64,000 nt of DNA from Pelomonas sp047654785 (GTDB taxonomy: Bacteria; Pseudomonadota; Gammaproteobacteria; Burkholderiales; Burkholderiaceae_C), in contig NZ_JASGKQ010000003.1 of the NCBI RefSeq assembly GCF_047654785.1, positions 1,364,001 to 1,428,000 on the forward strand, written 5' to 3'. The notes under the pieces were generated by a model. It saw only the letters and a list, made by a program, of their open reading frames with translations. It made no database searches and was not told the origin of the DNA. Below, in pieces: positions 7,728 through 16,549 of this stretch. Each line of letters begins with the position of its first letter. Within the stretch, counting starts at the first letter, position 1. Made by a program: the position numbers and the translations under genes.

Positions 7728-8975
7728 TCACCGCGGCGCCTGCAGCAGCGTCGTCACGTCCAGCCGGTACGCCCGCCACGCCGGCCAGGCGGCGGCCAGC
7801 AGGGCCAGGCCGGCGGCCAGCAGCGGCACCGCCCATTCGGCCTCGCTGAAGCCCAGCGGCGCGAGGCGCAGCGACTGGCGCGCCGCCAGCAGCCGCTCCA
7901 GCAGCGCGACCAGGCCATGGCCCAGCGCCAGGCCCAGCACGGTGGCCAGCGCCGCCAGCAGCAGCGCCTCCAGCGCGATCAGCGCGGCGACGCGCGAGGC
8001 CGGCGCGCCCAGCATGCGCAGCATCGCCAGGTCGCCCTGGCGGGCGCGCACCGCATGCAGCAGCGCCACCCAGACGGACAGCCCGGCGGCCGCCAGCAGC
8101 ACCAGGCCGAAGCCGCGCAGCACCTCGGTGCCGGCGCCCACCAGCCGCATCAGCCGCGCGGTCTCCAGCGCCGGAGCGGCCGACTGCAGGCCCTCCTGCG
8201 CATTGACCCAGCGCGGCAGCGAGACGGCCGCCAGCGGGCTGCGGTAGCGCACCAGCGCCAGCGTGATCTCGCGGTCATCGTCGTCATGGTCGGCGTGGCC
8301 AGGGTCTTCGTGATCCCCATGGGCTTCATGGGCTTCATGGGCGTCAGGGACCTCGCCGCCGTGGTGCCCGGCATGCACCTCCCACACCGAGGCCAGGTCG
8401 GTCAGCACCAGCCGGTCCAGCACGCTGCCGGACTCGGCCAGCACGCCGACGACCTCGAAGCGGTGGTCGCCATGCTCGCCGCCGCCGCCGGCCAGGCCGT
8501 GGCTGCCGGCGAAGCGGTCGCCCGGCTTCAGGCCGCTGGCGCGCGCGACCTCGGCGCCGAGCACCGCCTGCATCGGCCGGGTCCACAGCGCGCCCTGCCC
8601 GACCACCGCGCCGTACAGGCCGAGGTAGTCCGGCGTGGTGCCGACGATGCGCCAGCCGCGGAACGAGTCGCCCAGCGACAGCGGCACGACCTCGGCGACC
8701 AGTGGCTGGCGCTTCAGCAGGTCCAGCGTGGCCAGCGGGATGTTGCCGGTGGGCGTGTCCAGGTGGAACACGCCGGCCAGCATGATCTGCATCGGGCTGC
8801 CCTTGGCGCCGACGACCAGGTCGATGCCGGCCAGGTCGCGCTTGAGCCCGCCCTCGACCTGGGTGCTGGCGCGCAGCACGAAGGTGGCCGCCGCCAGGCC
8901 CAGCGTCAGCAGCAGCAGGTTGAGCGCCGTCGTCAGCGGGCTGGACCAGAGGTAGCGCCAGGCCAGCCGGATCAC
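7728..8975 (-). CDS. ABC permease, FtsX/MacB type, with His-rich periplasmic loop
   Basis: This 415-residue permease has the FtsX topology: one N-terminal helix (about 12-34), a large periplasmic MacB_PCD domain, then three C-terminal helices (about 285-405). Unusually, the periplasmic domain carries a His/Asp/Glu-rich stretch at about residues 201-234 with nine histidines (for example DAHEAHEAHGDHED), plus a smaller one at about 159-171. This suggests metal binding. The start overlaps the ATPase stop (ATGA at 8972-8975). With the DUF3299 gene downstream it resembles zinc-linked ABC loci; that reading is inference. Confidence 0.9.
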   Translation of the reverse strand: MIRLAWRYLWSSPLTTALNLLLLTLGLAAATFVLRASTQVEGGLKRDLAGIDLVVGAKGSPMQIMLAGVFHLDTPTGNIPLATLDLLKRQPLVAEVVPLSLGDSFRGWRIVGTTPDYLGLYGAVVGQGALWTRPMQAVLGAEVARASGLKPGDRFAGSHGLAGGGGEHGDHRFEVVGVLAESGSVLDRLVLTDLASVWEVHAGHHGGEVPDAHEAHEAHGDHEDPGHADHDDDDREITLALVRYRSPLAAVSLPRWVNAQEGLQSAAPALETARLMRLVGAGTEVLRGFGLVLLAAAGLSVWVALLHAVRARQGDLAMLRMLGAPASRVAALIALEALLLAALATVLGLALGHGLVALLERLLAARQSLRLAPLGFSEAEWAVPLLAAGLALLAAAWPAWRAYRLDVTTLLQAPR

Positions 8976-9700
8976 GACAGGCTCCCGGTGGACCAGGCCG
9001 TCGTGCGCTCGCCCGGCGCCCCGCCCGGCCCGCCGCCGCCGTCGCGGCCGCGCAGCGACAGCTGCACCACGTCGTCCCGCGCGCCCAGCGCCTCGACGAC
9101 GCGGGCGTCGTGGCTGGCGATGACCAGCGTGCAGCCCTCGCGCTCGGCCGCGTCCAGCAGCAGCGCGAGCATGTGCAGCGTGTGCTCGTCGTCGAGGCTG
9201 GCGCTGGGCTCGTCGGCCAGCAGCAGCCGGGGCTTGCGCATCAGCGCGCGCGCCAGCGCCACGCGCTGCGCCTGGCCGACGCTGAGCTGGTGCGGGCGGC
9301 GGCCGGCCAGATCGGCGATGTCGAGCGCGGCCAGCAGCTCGGCGGCGCGCGCGGCCTGCGCGGCGTGGGCGCCCTGCCCTGCGGCCAGCGCCGGCAGCGC
9401 CAGGTTGCCGGCCACGGTCAGCGCGTCGCTGAGGTGCAGCCGCTGCGGCACCACGCCCAGCGTCGCGCCGCGCCAGGCGTCCAGCGCGCGCGGGCCCAGG
9501 CCCGGCAGCGCCGTGCCGGCCACGCTCAGCGTGCCCTGCTGCACGCGCAGCAGCCCGGCCAGCAGCGCCAGCAGCGTCGATTTGCCCGAGCCCGACGCGC
9601 CGCGCAGCAGCAGGTGGCGCCGCGGCGGCAGCGCGAAGTCGGCGTAGGCGATCTCGGCGCCGCCGGCATAGCGGTGGGCCAGCCCCTGCCAGGCCAGCAT
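8972..9700 (-). CDS. ABC transporter ATPase, LolD/MacB-like
   Basis: This 242-residue ATPase drives the downstream FtsX-type permease. Walker A GASGSGKST is at residues 34-42. The signature motif is LSVGQ at 139-143 (usual LSGGQ, with Gly to Val). Walker B LLLADEP is at 159-165, followed by SASLD and the H-loop IASHD. The start ATG shares one base with the msrA stop (TGATG) and its stop overlaps the permease start, so the three genes are coupled. Such pairs typically mediate mechanotransmission or lipoprotein-type release rather than classic import, so direction of transport is unclear. Confidence 0.92.
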   Translation of the reverse strand: MLAWQGLAHRYAGGAEIAYADFALPPRRHLLLRGASGSGKSTLLALLAGLLRVQQGTLSVAGTALPGLGPRALDAWRGATLGVVPQRLHLSDALTVAGNLALPALAAGQGAHAAQAARAAELLAALDIADLAGRRPHQLSVGQAQRVALARALMRKPRLLLADEPSASLDDEHTLHMLALLLDAAEREGCTLVIASHDARVVEALGARDDVVQLSLRGRDGGGGPGGAPGERTTAWSTGSLS

Positions 9701-10236
9701 CAGGCCACCAGCCTCTGGAAGGTGGCCAGGAACTTGTCCACCTTGCCGGCGACGACGAAGGCGCAGTAGCCCTGGTCGGGATGCCGGGCGTAGTAGTGCT
9801 GGTGGTAGGCCTCGGCCGGGTGGTAGTTGGTCTCGGGCAGCAGTTCGGTGACGACGCGGCCGGCGTGCTCGTGGTTCAGCGCCGCCAGCATCTCGGCGGC
9901 GAGCAGGCGCTGCGCCTCGGTGTGCCAGTAGATGCCGGAGCGGTACTGGGTGCCGACGTCCGCACCCTGGCGGTTCAGCGAGGTCGGGTCGTGGATCACG
10001 AAGAACACCTCCAGCAGCTCGCGCAGCGAGAGCACGGCGGGGTCGAAGTCGATGCGCACCACCTCGGCGAAGCCGGTGTGGCCGCCGCAGACGCTCTCGT
10101 AGTCGGGCGCGGCGCCCAGGCCGTTGCTGTAGCCGTTCTCGACGCTGCGCACGCCGCGCACCCGCTCGTAGACGGCCTCCAGGCACCAGAAGCAGCCGCC
10201 GGCCAGGGTGATGCGTTCGAAAGGGATGTCGGTCAT
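9700..10236 (-). CDS. msrA: Peptide methionine-(S)-sulfoxide reductase
   Basis: MsrA repairs methionine S-sulfoxide in oxidised proteins using thioredoxin. The 178-residue protein shows the active-site motif GGCFWC (Cys15 nucleophile, Cys18) and the family blocks VENGYSNG, PDYESVCGGHTGFAEVV, DPTSLNRQGADVGTQYRS and NYHPAEAYHQ. It follows the DUF748 gene by 8 nt and overlaps the ABC ATPase start by one base, an unusual operon position for msrA. Confidence 0.97.
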   Translation of the reverse strand: MTDIPFERITLAGGCFWCLEAVYERVRGVRSVENGYSNGLGAAPDYESVCGGHTGFAEVVRIDFDPAVLSLRELLEVFFVIHDPTSLNRQGADVGTQYRSGIYWHTEAQRLLAAEMLAALNHEHAGRVVTELLPETNYHPAEAYHQHYYARHPDQGYCAFVVAGKVDKFLATFQRLVA

Positions 10237-10244
10237 GGGGGTCT

Positions 10245-13200
10245 TCAAGAGGCGCCGAGGGACAGTTCGACGCGGGGGCGCCAGGCCTCGTCGCAGTCGG
10301 CGTCGCACACCTTGGGCGCGGAAAGGAACAGGCGGGCGTTCGGCGCGCCGCGCGCCAGCAGCGCGTCGCGCACGGCGGTGGCGCGGGCGTCGGCCAGCTG
10401 GCGCAGCGTGTCGCCGTCCACCGTGTAGCTGCCCATCAGCAGGCCGCGCATCTGCTCGGGCGGCAGCTCCTTGGGCAGGCCCAGCAGGTTCTTGGGCTTG
10501 TTGGGCAGCCGGGTGGCGGCGTACACGCGCCGGAGCGCCTCGTCGGGCGAGGCCGCCCCGCTGGCGGCCTCGGCGGCCAGCGCCTGGGCCAGGCGCTGCT
10601 CGCGCAGGGCCTGCTGCTCGGCGGCGATGCCGGCCCAGCCGGTCAGCGTGAGCTGCACGCCGGGCTTGTCGGCCAGCAGCCGGGCGATGCGCTCCAGCTT
10701 GTCGCCGGGCGCCAGCTCGGCGCTGCCGGGCGCGAAGGCCACCTGCGCCTCCTCGGGCGCGTCGCTGCCGCTGAACAGCGAGAACGGCGAGGTCAGCGCC
10801 TTGCCGATCAGGTTGAGCAGCAGCCGCCACACCAGTCCGCCGACGCTGAACTGCGGGTCGGCCAGCGAGCCGCTGACCGGCAGGTTCACGTCGATGACGC
10901 CGTCGCGGTCCTTCAGCAGCGCCACGGCGAAGCGCACCGGCAGCGTGGTGGCGCTGGGGCTTTCCACACGTTCGCCGAAGGTGAGCTGGTTCAGGATGAT
11001 CTGGTTGCTCGCCACCAGCTGCCCGCCGGGCTCGACCTTGTAGTGCAGCTTGGTGGAGAGCTTGCCGCGCTCGATGGCGTAGCCCACGTACTTGGCGGCA
11101 TAGGGCGACAGTGGCGCCATCTCGATGTCGCTGGCGTTGGCGTTCACGTCCATCACCAGCGGCGCGCCAGGCTTGAGCTGGCCGTCGATCTCCAGCAGGC
11201 CGGTGCCGGCCACCTTGCCGCGCACGCTCAGCGGCGCCGTCTGCGGGTTGGCCGACGAGAACGCGCCCAGCGTGCCCTCCAGTTCGCTGAGCCGGGCGCT
11301 GTAGCCGGGACGCACGAAGCGGTCGCTGAAGTCCACCAGGCCGCGGTTCACGCGGATGCGCTCGGCGGCGAACTCGGGCGCCAGGCGGCCGGCGGGGGCG
11401 GCCGCGGACGCCGGGGCGGACGGTGCCGATGCCGGTGCGGATGCGGCCGCATCGCCGGGCGCCGGGGCGGCCTCGGCCGGGCCGATGTCGCGCAGGTTGA
11501 AGCGGCCCTGCTCGTCGACGATGAGGCGGGCGTAGGCGTCGTCCAGCGTGGCGTCGCGCACGGCCAGCCGCGGCGGCGCGTCGGGCGCGAGCGTGAGCTT
11601 CAGGCCGTCGAGCTGCAGCGCCTGCCAGCTCAGCAGGTCTTCGCCGACCGCGCGCCGGCCGTCGATGACGCGGGCCTGCAGCAGAGCCAGCGGGCCGATG
11701 CGCACGTCGCCGCCCGCCGTCGCCTGCCAGCGGCCGTCGGGCTGGCGCGCGGCGGCCACGTCGGCTTGCAGGCCCAGCTCGGCATGCCGCAGGTGCAGGC
11801 CCCAGGCGGGGTCGAGGTAGGCGTCGAACAGCTGCAGCGGCAGCGCCTGGCTGCGCAGCTGCCCGGTGGCGGACAGCGGCGCCAGGCCGATGCGGCCGCT
11901 CCATTGCAGGCTGCCGGCGCCGGCGGCCACGGGCTGGTCGTTGTCGGCCAGCGGCGCCAGCTGCGCCGCGAGCTGCGCCTGCACCGGCGCATGGCTGGGC
12001 CAGCCGAGCGCGCCGAGCTGCAGCCGCAGCGCCTCCACCGCCAGCGCGACGGGCGCGACGCCGTCCGGGACGGCGGCATCGCGCCAGCGCAGCGCGCCGC
12101 GGTCCAGCGCCAGGCCGGCCAGGCGCAGCGTCCAGCCGGGGCCGGCGGCGGGTTCGGCCCGGTCGTCGGCCGGCAGCAGCGGCGCGAGGTTGAGCCGGCC
12201 GTCGCGGTCGCGGGCCAGCCGGGCGCGCGGCGCCTGCAGCTTCAGCGTGCCCAGCCGGGCTTCGCGCGCGCCGGGGTCGATCTCGGCCTGGTCCAGGTCG
12301 GCCGCGGCCAGCGTCAGCAGCGGCTGCCCGCCCAGCGCCAGGCGCGCATCGGCGACGTGCAGATCGCGCAGCGCCAGCCGGGCGCGCGCGGCGGCGCCGT
12401 CGGCCAGTGGGTCCTTGACGGCCAGCGCGGCCTTGCCGGACACCGCGCCCGCCAGCCGCGCGCCGCCGGGCAACGGCAGCCAGGCGGCCAGGCGCTCCAC
12501 CGGCAGGCCGGCCAGCGTGGCGTCCACGTCCAGCGCGTCGGGCGCGAGCCGGGCCTGGGCGGCCAGCGTGGCCTGATCCAGGCGCAGGCTGGCGTCCAGC
12601 TGCGCCGGCTGCTTCAGCGGCCAGGCGGCGGCGCCCAGCTTGACGGCGATGGCGTCCAGCGTCAGGTCGCGCACGGTGAGGCGGCCGTCCCGCACCTCGA
12701 CGCCGGCCACGCTGAACTGCCACGGCGCGGCCGCAGGGGCCGAAGCGGCGGCTGCGGCCGTGGCGGGCGGGCCATCCGGCAGCGGCCGCAGCCAGCCCTC
12801 GGGCGACTCCAGCACGAGGGTGCCGAACCCCGCCTGGCGGCGCAGCGGCTGCACGTCGGCCAGCGGCAGGCTGAGCCGCTGCCAGGCGAGCAGCGGCTGG
12901 CCGTCGGGCTGGTTCAGCGCCAGGTCCAGCAGCTGCACGGCGCCGCTGAGCTTCACGCCCGGCGCCTGGCCGGCGTGCTCGGCGAAGTCCAGCGCCAGGT
13001 CCACGTCGAGCCGGCCCCGGGCCAGGCGCACGGGCAGGCTGGCCGGCAGGTAGGCGGCCAGCGGCGCCAGGTCCAGCCCGGCGAGCTTCAGCGACAGCCG
13101 GGCGCTGGCCGCGTCGCCGAACGGCAGCGCCTCGGCATGGCTGGCGAAGGCCACGCCGTCCAGCTGGCCGCTCAGGCTGGGCTGCACCTTGACCTGCACG

Positions 13201-13823
13201 TCCGCCTCCAGCGTCGAGACGAAGGGCAGCGCCAGGCGCAGCTCGGCCAGCTCGTGCTGGCGCTGCACGGGCCGGTCGTCGAACAGCAGCCGGCCCTCGG
13301 TCAGCTCGATGTTGTAGACGGCGAACTCGGGGGCGGGTTCGTCCGGCGCGCCGGGCTGGGCGGCGAAGCGCTGGATCAGGTCGTCGATGTCGTAATGCCC
13401 CTCGGCCACGCGCGCCAGGCGCAGCTCGGGCCGCGTCAGCGCCAGCGACTCGATGACGACGCGGCCGCGCAGCAGCGAGCGCAGCGACAGCGCGGCGTCC
13501 ACCTTGGCCAGCGTCAGCAGCGGCGGCCGGTCCGGCGCGGCGCCGCCGATGCGCAGGTCCTCGGCCACCACGGCCAGCCGCCAGGGCTCGAAATGGGACT
13601 GGCCGATGTGCACCGGGCGGCCCAGCGCCTCGGTGGCCAGCGCGACGCCGCGGCCCGCCACCCAGCCGGGCAGCAGCAGCGTGACCAGCAGCAGCAGCAG
13701 GCTGCCCAGCGCGGCGACGGCGGTCAGGGCCCAGAGGGCGATGCGGACGGGAGAGCGGGGAGCGGTTTTCACGGTGGCCGCATTATTGATGTGGGCGATG
13801 ATGCCGGCCGTGCCGCTGCCCAT
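10245..13823 (-). CDS. Large AsmA-like DUF748 envelope protein
   Basis: This 1192-residue protein has one N-terminal membrane helix (about residues 27-53) and a long periplasmic body of alternating beta-strand sequence, as in AsmA/DUF748 proteins proposed to move lipids between membranes. The C-terminal part has NANASDIEMAPLSPYAAKYV and GGLVWRLLLNLIGKALTSPF, typical of DUF748, then an OmpA-like FAPGSAELAPGDKLERIA segment. ATG 13823 has GGAGG about 8 nt upstream. A GTG at 13772 also gives a natural N-terminus and would avoid overlap with the divergent ydcF gene. It heads the leftward run with msrA and the ABC genes. Confidence 0.85.
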   Translation of the reverse strand: MGSGTAGIIAHINNAATVKTAPRSPVRIALWALTAVAALGSLLLLLVTLLLPGWVAGRGVALATEALGRPVHIGQSHFEPWRLAVVAEDLRIGGAAPDRPPLLTLAKVDAALSLRSLLRGRVVIESLALTRPELRLARVAEGHYDIDDLIQRFAAQPGAPDEPAPEFAVYNIELTEGRLLFDDRPVQRQHELAELRLALPFVSTLEADVQVKVQPSLSGQLDGVAFASHAEALPFGDAASARLSLKLAGLDLAPLAAYLPASLPVRLARGRLDVDLALDFAEHAGQAPGVKLSGAVQLLDLALNQPDGQPLLAWQRLSLPLADVQPLRRQAGFGTLVLESPEGWLRPLPDGPPATAAAAASAPAAAPWQFSVAGVEVRDGRLTVRDLTLDAIAVKLGAAAWPLKQPAQLDASLRLDQATLAAQARLAPDALDVDATLAGLPVERLAAWLPLPGGARLAGAVSGKAALAVKDPLADGAAARARLALRDLHVADARLALGGQPLLTLAAADLDQAEIDPGAREARLGTLKLQAPRARLARDRDGRLNLAPLLPADDRAEPAAGPGWTLRLAGLALDRGALRWRDAAVPDGVAPVALAVEALRLQLGALGWPSHAPVQAQLAAQLAPLADNDQPVAAGAGSLQWSGRIGLAPLSATGQLRSQALPLQLFDAYLDPAWGLHLRHAELGLQADVAAARQPDGRWQATAGGDVRIGPLALLQARVIDGRRAVGEDLLSWQALQLDGLKLTLAPDAPPRLAVRDATLDDAYARLIVDEQGRFNLRDIGPAEAAPAPGDAAASAPASAPSAPASAAAPAGRLAPEFAAERIRVNRGLVDFSDRFVRPGYSARLSELEGTLGAFSSANPQTAPLSVRGKVAGTGLLEIDGQLKPGAPLVMDVNANASDIEMAPLSPYAAKYVGYAIERGKLSTKLHYKVEPGGQLVASNQIILNQLTFGERVESPSATTLPVRFAVALLKDRDGVIDVNLPVSGSLADPQFSVGGLVWRLLLNLIGKALTSPFSLFSGSDAPEEAQVAFAPGSAELAPGDKLERIARLLADKPGVQLTLTGWAGIAAEQQALREQRLAQALAAEAASGAASPDEALRRVYAATRLPNKPKNLLGLPKELPPEQMRGLLMGSYTVDGDTLRQLADARATAVRDALLARGAPNARLFLSAPKVCDADCDEAWRPRVELSLGAS

Positions 13824-14601
13824 GCTCTACGCCTCCGCCAAGACCCTGCTGCTGGCCGCACTGCTGCCGCCCGCGCCGCTGCTGGCGCTGGCCGCCTGGG
13901 GCGGCTGGCGGCTGCACCGGCGCCGCCGGGGCGGCGGCTGGCTGCTGGGGCTGGCGCTGCTGGGGGTGTGGCTGTCGGCGACGGAGGCGGCCGGCGAGTT
14001 GCTGATGCGCGCCGCCGGCCCGCCGCCGCTGCTGGCCCCGGCGCAGGTCGACGCGCTCAAGGGGCGGCCGGACGGCGCCGTGCTGGTGCTGGGCGGCGGC
14101 GTGGAGCGCCATGTGCCCGAGCTGGGCGCGGCCAGGCTGGCCCCGATCACGGCGCAGCGGCTGGCCTATGGCGCCTGGATCGCCCGGCGCAGCGGCTGGC
14201 CGCTGGCGTTCTCGGGCGGCATCGGCTGGATGGCGACGGAGCTGCGCCAGTCCGAGGCCAGCGTCGTCGCCCGCGTCGCCGCGCAGGACCACGGCCTGCC
14301 GCTGCGCTGGGCCGAGGACCGCTCCCGCGACACGCGCGAGAACGCGGCCAACACGCTGCCGCTGCTGGCGCGCGCGGGCGTGCGGCAGGTGGTGCTGGTC
14401 ACCCACGACGCCCACATGCGCCGCGCGCTGCGCGCCTTCGAGGCGGCGGCCGGGCCGCTGGGCATGCGCATCATTGCCGCGCCCACCGGGCTGCGCGACG
14501 ATGCGCTGGGCAGCGTCGCCGACTGGCTGCCCTCCACCGGCGGCTTCGCCCGGGTGCGCTACGTGGCCTATGAGACGCTGGCCTGGTGGGCCGGCCGCTG
14601 A
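13822..14601 (+). CDS. YdcF-like DUF218 membrane protein
   Basis: This protein of about 259 residues has two N-terminal membrane helices, then a DUF218 domain with AVLVLGGGVERHVPEL, YGAWIARRSGWPLAFSGG, EDRSRDTRENA and VLVTHDAHMRRA. The family includes SanA/YdcF/ElyC proteins linked to envelope and peptidoglycan or enterobacterial-antigen maintenance. Start choice is open: ATG 13822, 13801, 13798 and 13789 are all in frame and none has a clear ribosome site. With ATG 13822 its start overlaps that of the divergent DUF748 gene in a shared CATG. Confidence 0.85.
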   Translation: MLYASAKTLLLAALLPPAPLLALAAWGGWRLHRRRRGGGWLLGLALLGVWLSATEAAGELLMRAAGPPPLLAPAQVDALKGRPDGAVLVLGGGVERHVPELGAARLAPITAQRLAYGAWIARRSGWPLAFSGGIGWMATELRQSEASVVARVAAQDHGLPLRWAEDRSRDTRENAANTLPLLARAGVRQVVLVTHDAHMRRALRAFEAAAGPLGMRIIAAPTGLRDDALGSVADWLPSTGGFARVRYVAYETLAWWAGR

Positions 14602-14641
14602 GTGCGGCCCGGCTGCTTTGCTGCGGGCCGGCCAAATGGAA

Positions 14642-14671
14642 GCCCCGCCGGGCGGTGAGGCCGGGCGGGGC
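14642..14671. terminator. GC-rich hairpin between convergent ydcF-like gene and ubiD
   Basis: An 8-bp perfect stem GCCCCGCC/GGCGGGGC (14642-14649 with 14664-14671) encloses a GC-rich 14-nt loop in the 195-bp convergent gap. It has no T tract on either side, so it is at best a weak or bidirectional terminator. Nothing else recognisable lies in 14602-14796. Confidence 0.35.
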
Positions 14672-14796
14672 CGGGTGGTGGCGGGGCCACCGTGGGGCTC
14701 AGCGGCGATGTGCCGGTGGGCGCCTGGCGCTCAAGGATGGCGCCGGAGGTTGTGCCTGAAAAGGCCTGCCAACAATAGGCGAGGCGCGGCGGCCCT

Positions 14797-16329
14797 TCAA
14801 GGGAAGAGTTGCCCGAATAGCGCTTCGGCCCGGGCCGTGACCTCGGGCGGCAGCGTGATGCCGCGGCCCCACTCGCGGTCGGTCTCGCCGGGCCATTTGT
14901 TCGTCGCGTCCAGCCCCATCTTGCCGCCCAGGCCGCTGACGGGGGACGCGAAGTCCAGGTAGTCGATGGGCGTGTTGTCCACCAGCGTGGTGTCGCGCAC
15001 CGGGTCCATGCGGGTGGTGATGGCCCAGACCACTTCCTGCCAGTTGCGCGTGTCGATGTCCTCGTCCACGACGACGATGAACTTCGTGTACATGAACTGC
15101 CGCAGGAAGCTCCAGATGCCGAACATCAGCCGCTTGGCATGGCCCGGGTAGGCCTTTTTGATGGAGACGATGGCCATGCGGTAGCTGCAGCCCTCGGGCG
15201 GCAGGTAGAAGTCGACGATCTCCGGGAACTGCTTCTGCAGGATGGGCACGAACACCTCGTTCAGCGCCACGCCCAGGATGGCCGGCTCGTCGGGCGGCTT
15301 GCCGGTGTAGGTGGAGTGGTAGATCGGGTTGGCGCGCTGGGTCTGGCGGGTGATCTCGAAGACCGGGAACCAGTCCTGCTCGTTGTAATAGCCGGTGTGG
15401 TCGCCGAACGGGCCTTCGAGCGCGTGCAGGTAGCCGCCCTTCTCCTTCAGCGGCACGCCCCGCTCGCTGACGCCCGTGAAGCCCGGCGCGGCGGGCGGGA
15501 TGCGGCCCTCCAGCACGATCTCGGCCGAGGCCGGCGCCTGCAGGGGCTGGCCATGGCCGACGCCGGTGTCGACCAGCTCGGTGCGCGAGCCGCGCAGCAG
15601 GCCGGCGAACTGGTATTCGGACAGCGAATCCGGCACCGGCGTCACGGCGCCGAGGATGGTGGCCGGGTCCGCGCCCAGCGCCACGGCGATCGGGAAGGGC
15701 TCGCCCGGGTGGGCCAGCGCGAAGTCGCGGAAGTCCAATGCACCGCCCCGGTGCGCCAGCCAGCGCATGATGACCTGGCGGGGTCCAATCAGCTGCTGGC
15801 GGTAGATGCCGAGGTTCTGGCGCGGCCGCGCGGGCCCGCGGGTGATCACCAGACCCCACGTGATCAGGGGGGATGCGTCGTCCGGCCAGCAGGTCTGGAT
15901 GGGCAGCCGGCCGAGGTCGATGTCGCGGCCTTCCAGCACCTCTTCCTGGCAGGCCGCGCGGCGCTGCACGGCGGGCTTCATGTCCCACAGCGCGCGGGCC
16001 ATCTGCAGCAGTTTTCCGGCGTCCTTCAGGCCCTTCGGCGGGTCGGGTTCCTTGAGGCTCGCGAGCACCCGGCCGACATCCCGCAAATCGGCCAGAGACC
16101 CAGCGCCCATGCCGAGTGCGACGCGACGCGTTGTCCCGAAAAGGTTGGTCAAGGCGGGGGTGGAAAACCCGGTCGGCGACTCGAACAGCAGGGCCGGGCC
16201 GCCGGCCCGCAGCACGCGGTCGCTGAGGGCCGTCATCTCCAGCACAGGCGAGACTTTTTCACGCACGCGCCGCAGCTCGCCGAGGCCTTCCAGGCCGGCC
16301 ATGAAGTCGCGCAGGTCTCTGTATTTCAT
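14797..16329 (-). CDS. ubiD: UbiD-family 3-octaprenyl-4-hydroxybenzoate decarboxylase
   Basis: UbiD uses prenylated FMN (made by UbiX, not in this window) to decarboxylate 3-polyprenyl-4-hydroxybenzoate in ubiquinone synthesis. The 510-residue length is normal. It starts MKYRDLRDFM, the standard UbiD N-terminus, and keeps family blocks such as PIQTCWPDDASPLITWGLV, PDSLSEYQFAGLLRG, GDHTGYYNEQDWFPVFEITR, YHSTYTGKPPDEPAILG, VDEDIDTRNWQEV and DATNKWPGE. No clear ribosome site precedes ATG 16329. It is divergent from the lytic transglycosylase gene. Confidence 0.95.
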   Translation of the reverse strand: MKYRDLRDFMAGLEGLGELRRVREKVSPVLEMTALSDRVLRAGGPALLFESPTGFSTPALTNLFGTTRRVALGMGAGSLADLRDVGRVLASLKEPDPPKGLKDAGKLLQMARALWDMKPAVQRRAACQEEVLEGRDIDLGRLPIQTCWPDDASPLITWGLVITRGPARPRQNLGIYRQQLIGPRQVIMRWLAHRGGALDFRDFALAHPGEPFPIAVALGADPATILGAVTPVPDSLSEYQFAGLLRGSRTELVDTGVGHGQPLQAPASAEIVLEGRIPPAAPGFTGVSERGVPLKEKGGYLHALEGPFGDHTGYYNEQDWFPVFEITRQTQRANPIYHSTYTGKPPDEPAILGVALNEVFVPILQKQFPEIVDFYLPPEGCSYRMAIVSIKKAYPGHAKRLMFGIWSFLRQFMYTKFIVVVDEDIDTRNWQEVVWAITTRMDPVRDTTLVDNTPIDYLDFASPVSGLGGKMGLDATNKWPGETDREWGRGITLPPEVTARAEALFGQLFP

Positions 16330-16362
16330 AACAAGAAGTAATTTTGAACCGGTCAAACAGCC

Positions 16363-16390
16363 TTGACTGGTTATCTACGGTTCGTAAAAT
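16363..16390 (+). promoter_or_regulatory. Sigma70-type promoter for the lytic transglycosylase gene
   Basis: TTGACT at 16363-16368 and TAAAAT at 16385-16390 are separated by 16 nt, a near-consensus pair in otherwise very GC-rich DNA. Transcription would start near 16397, leaving an untranslated leader of about 150 nt before ATG 16550. No known riboswitch was recognised in that leader. Confidence 0.6.
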
Positions 16391-16549
16391 TCGCACGCTT
16401 CGGGTTTCTACCGAACCCAGCCCGACCGGGTCCGCCGGGCACGCGAGTGCCGCAGGACCCGTCCATGGACCGGGAAATTATCACCGTCGCCCCACCCGGG
16501 CCGCCGCCGCCGCGGCCGCCCGTGGCGGGTTGCGACACAAGGGAGTCGC

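Noticed and set aside
11043..14573. Plus-strand open frame of about 1176 codons opposite the DUF748 gene
   Set aside because: Gln/Arg/Ala shadow; the minus strand encodes a recognisable DUF748 protein with a membrane anchor.
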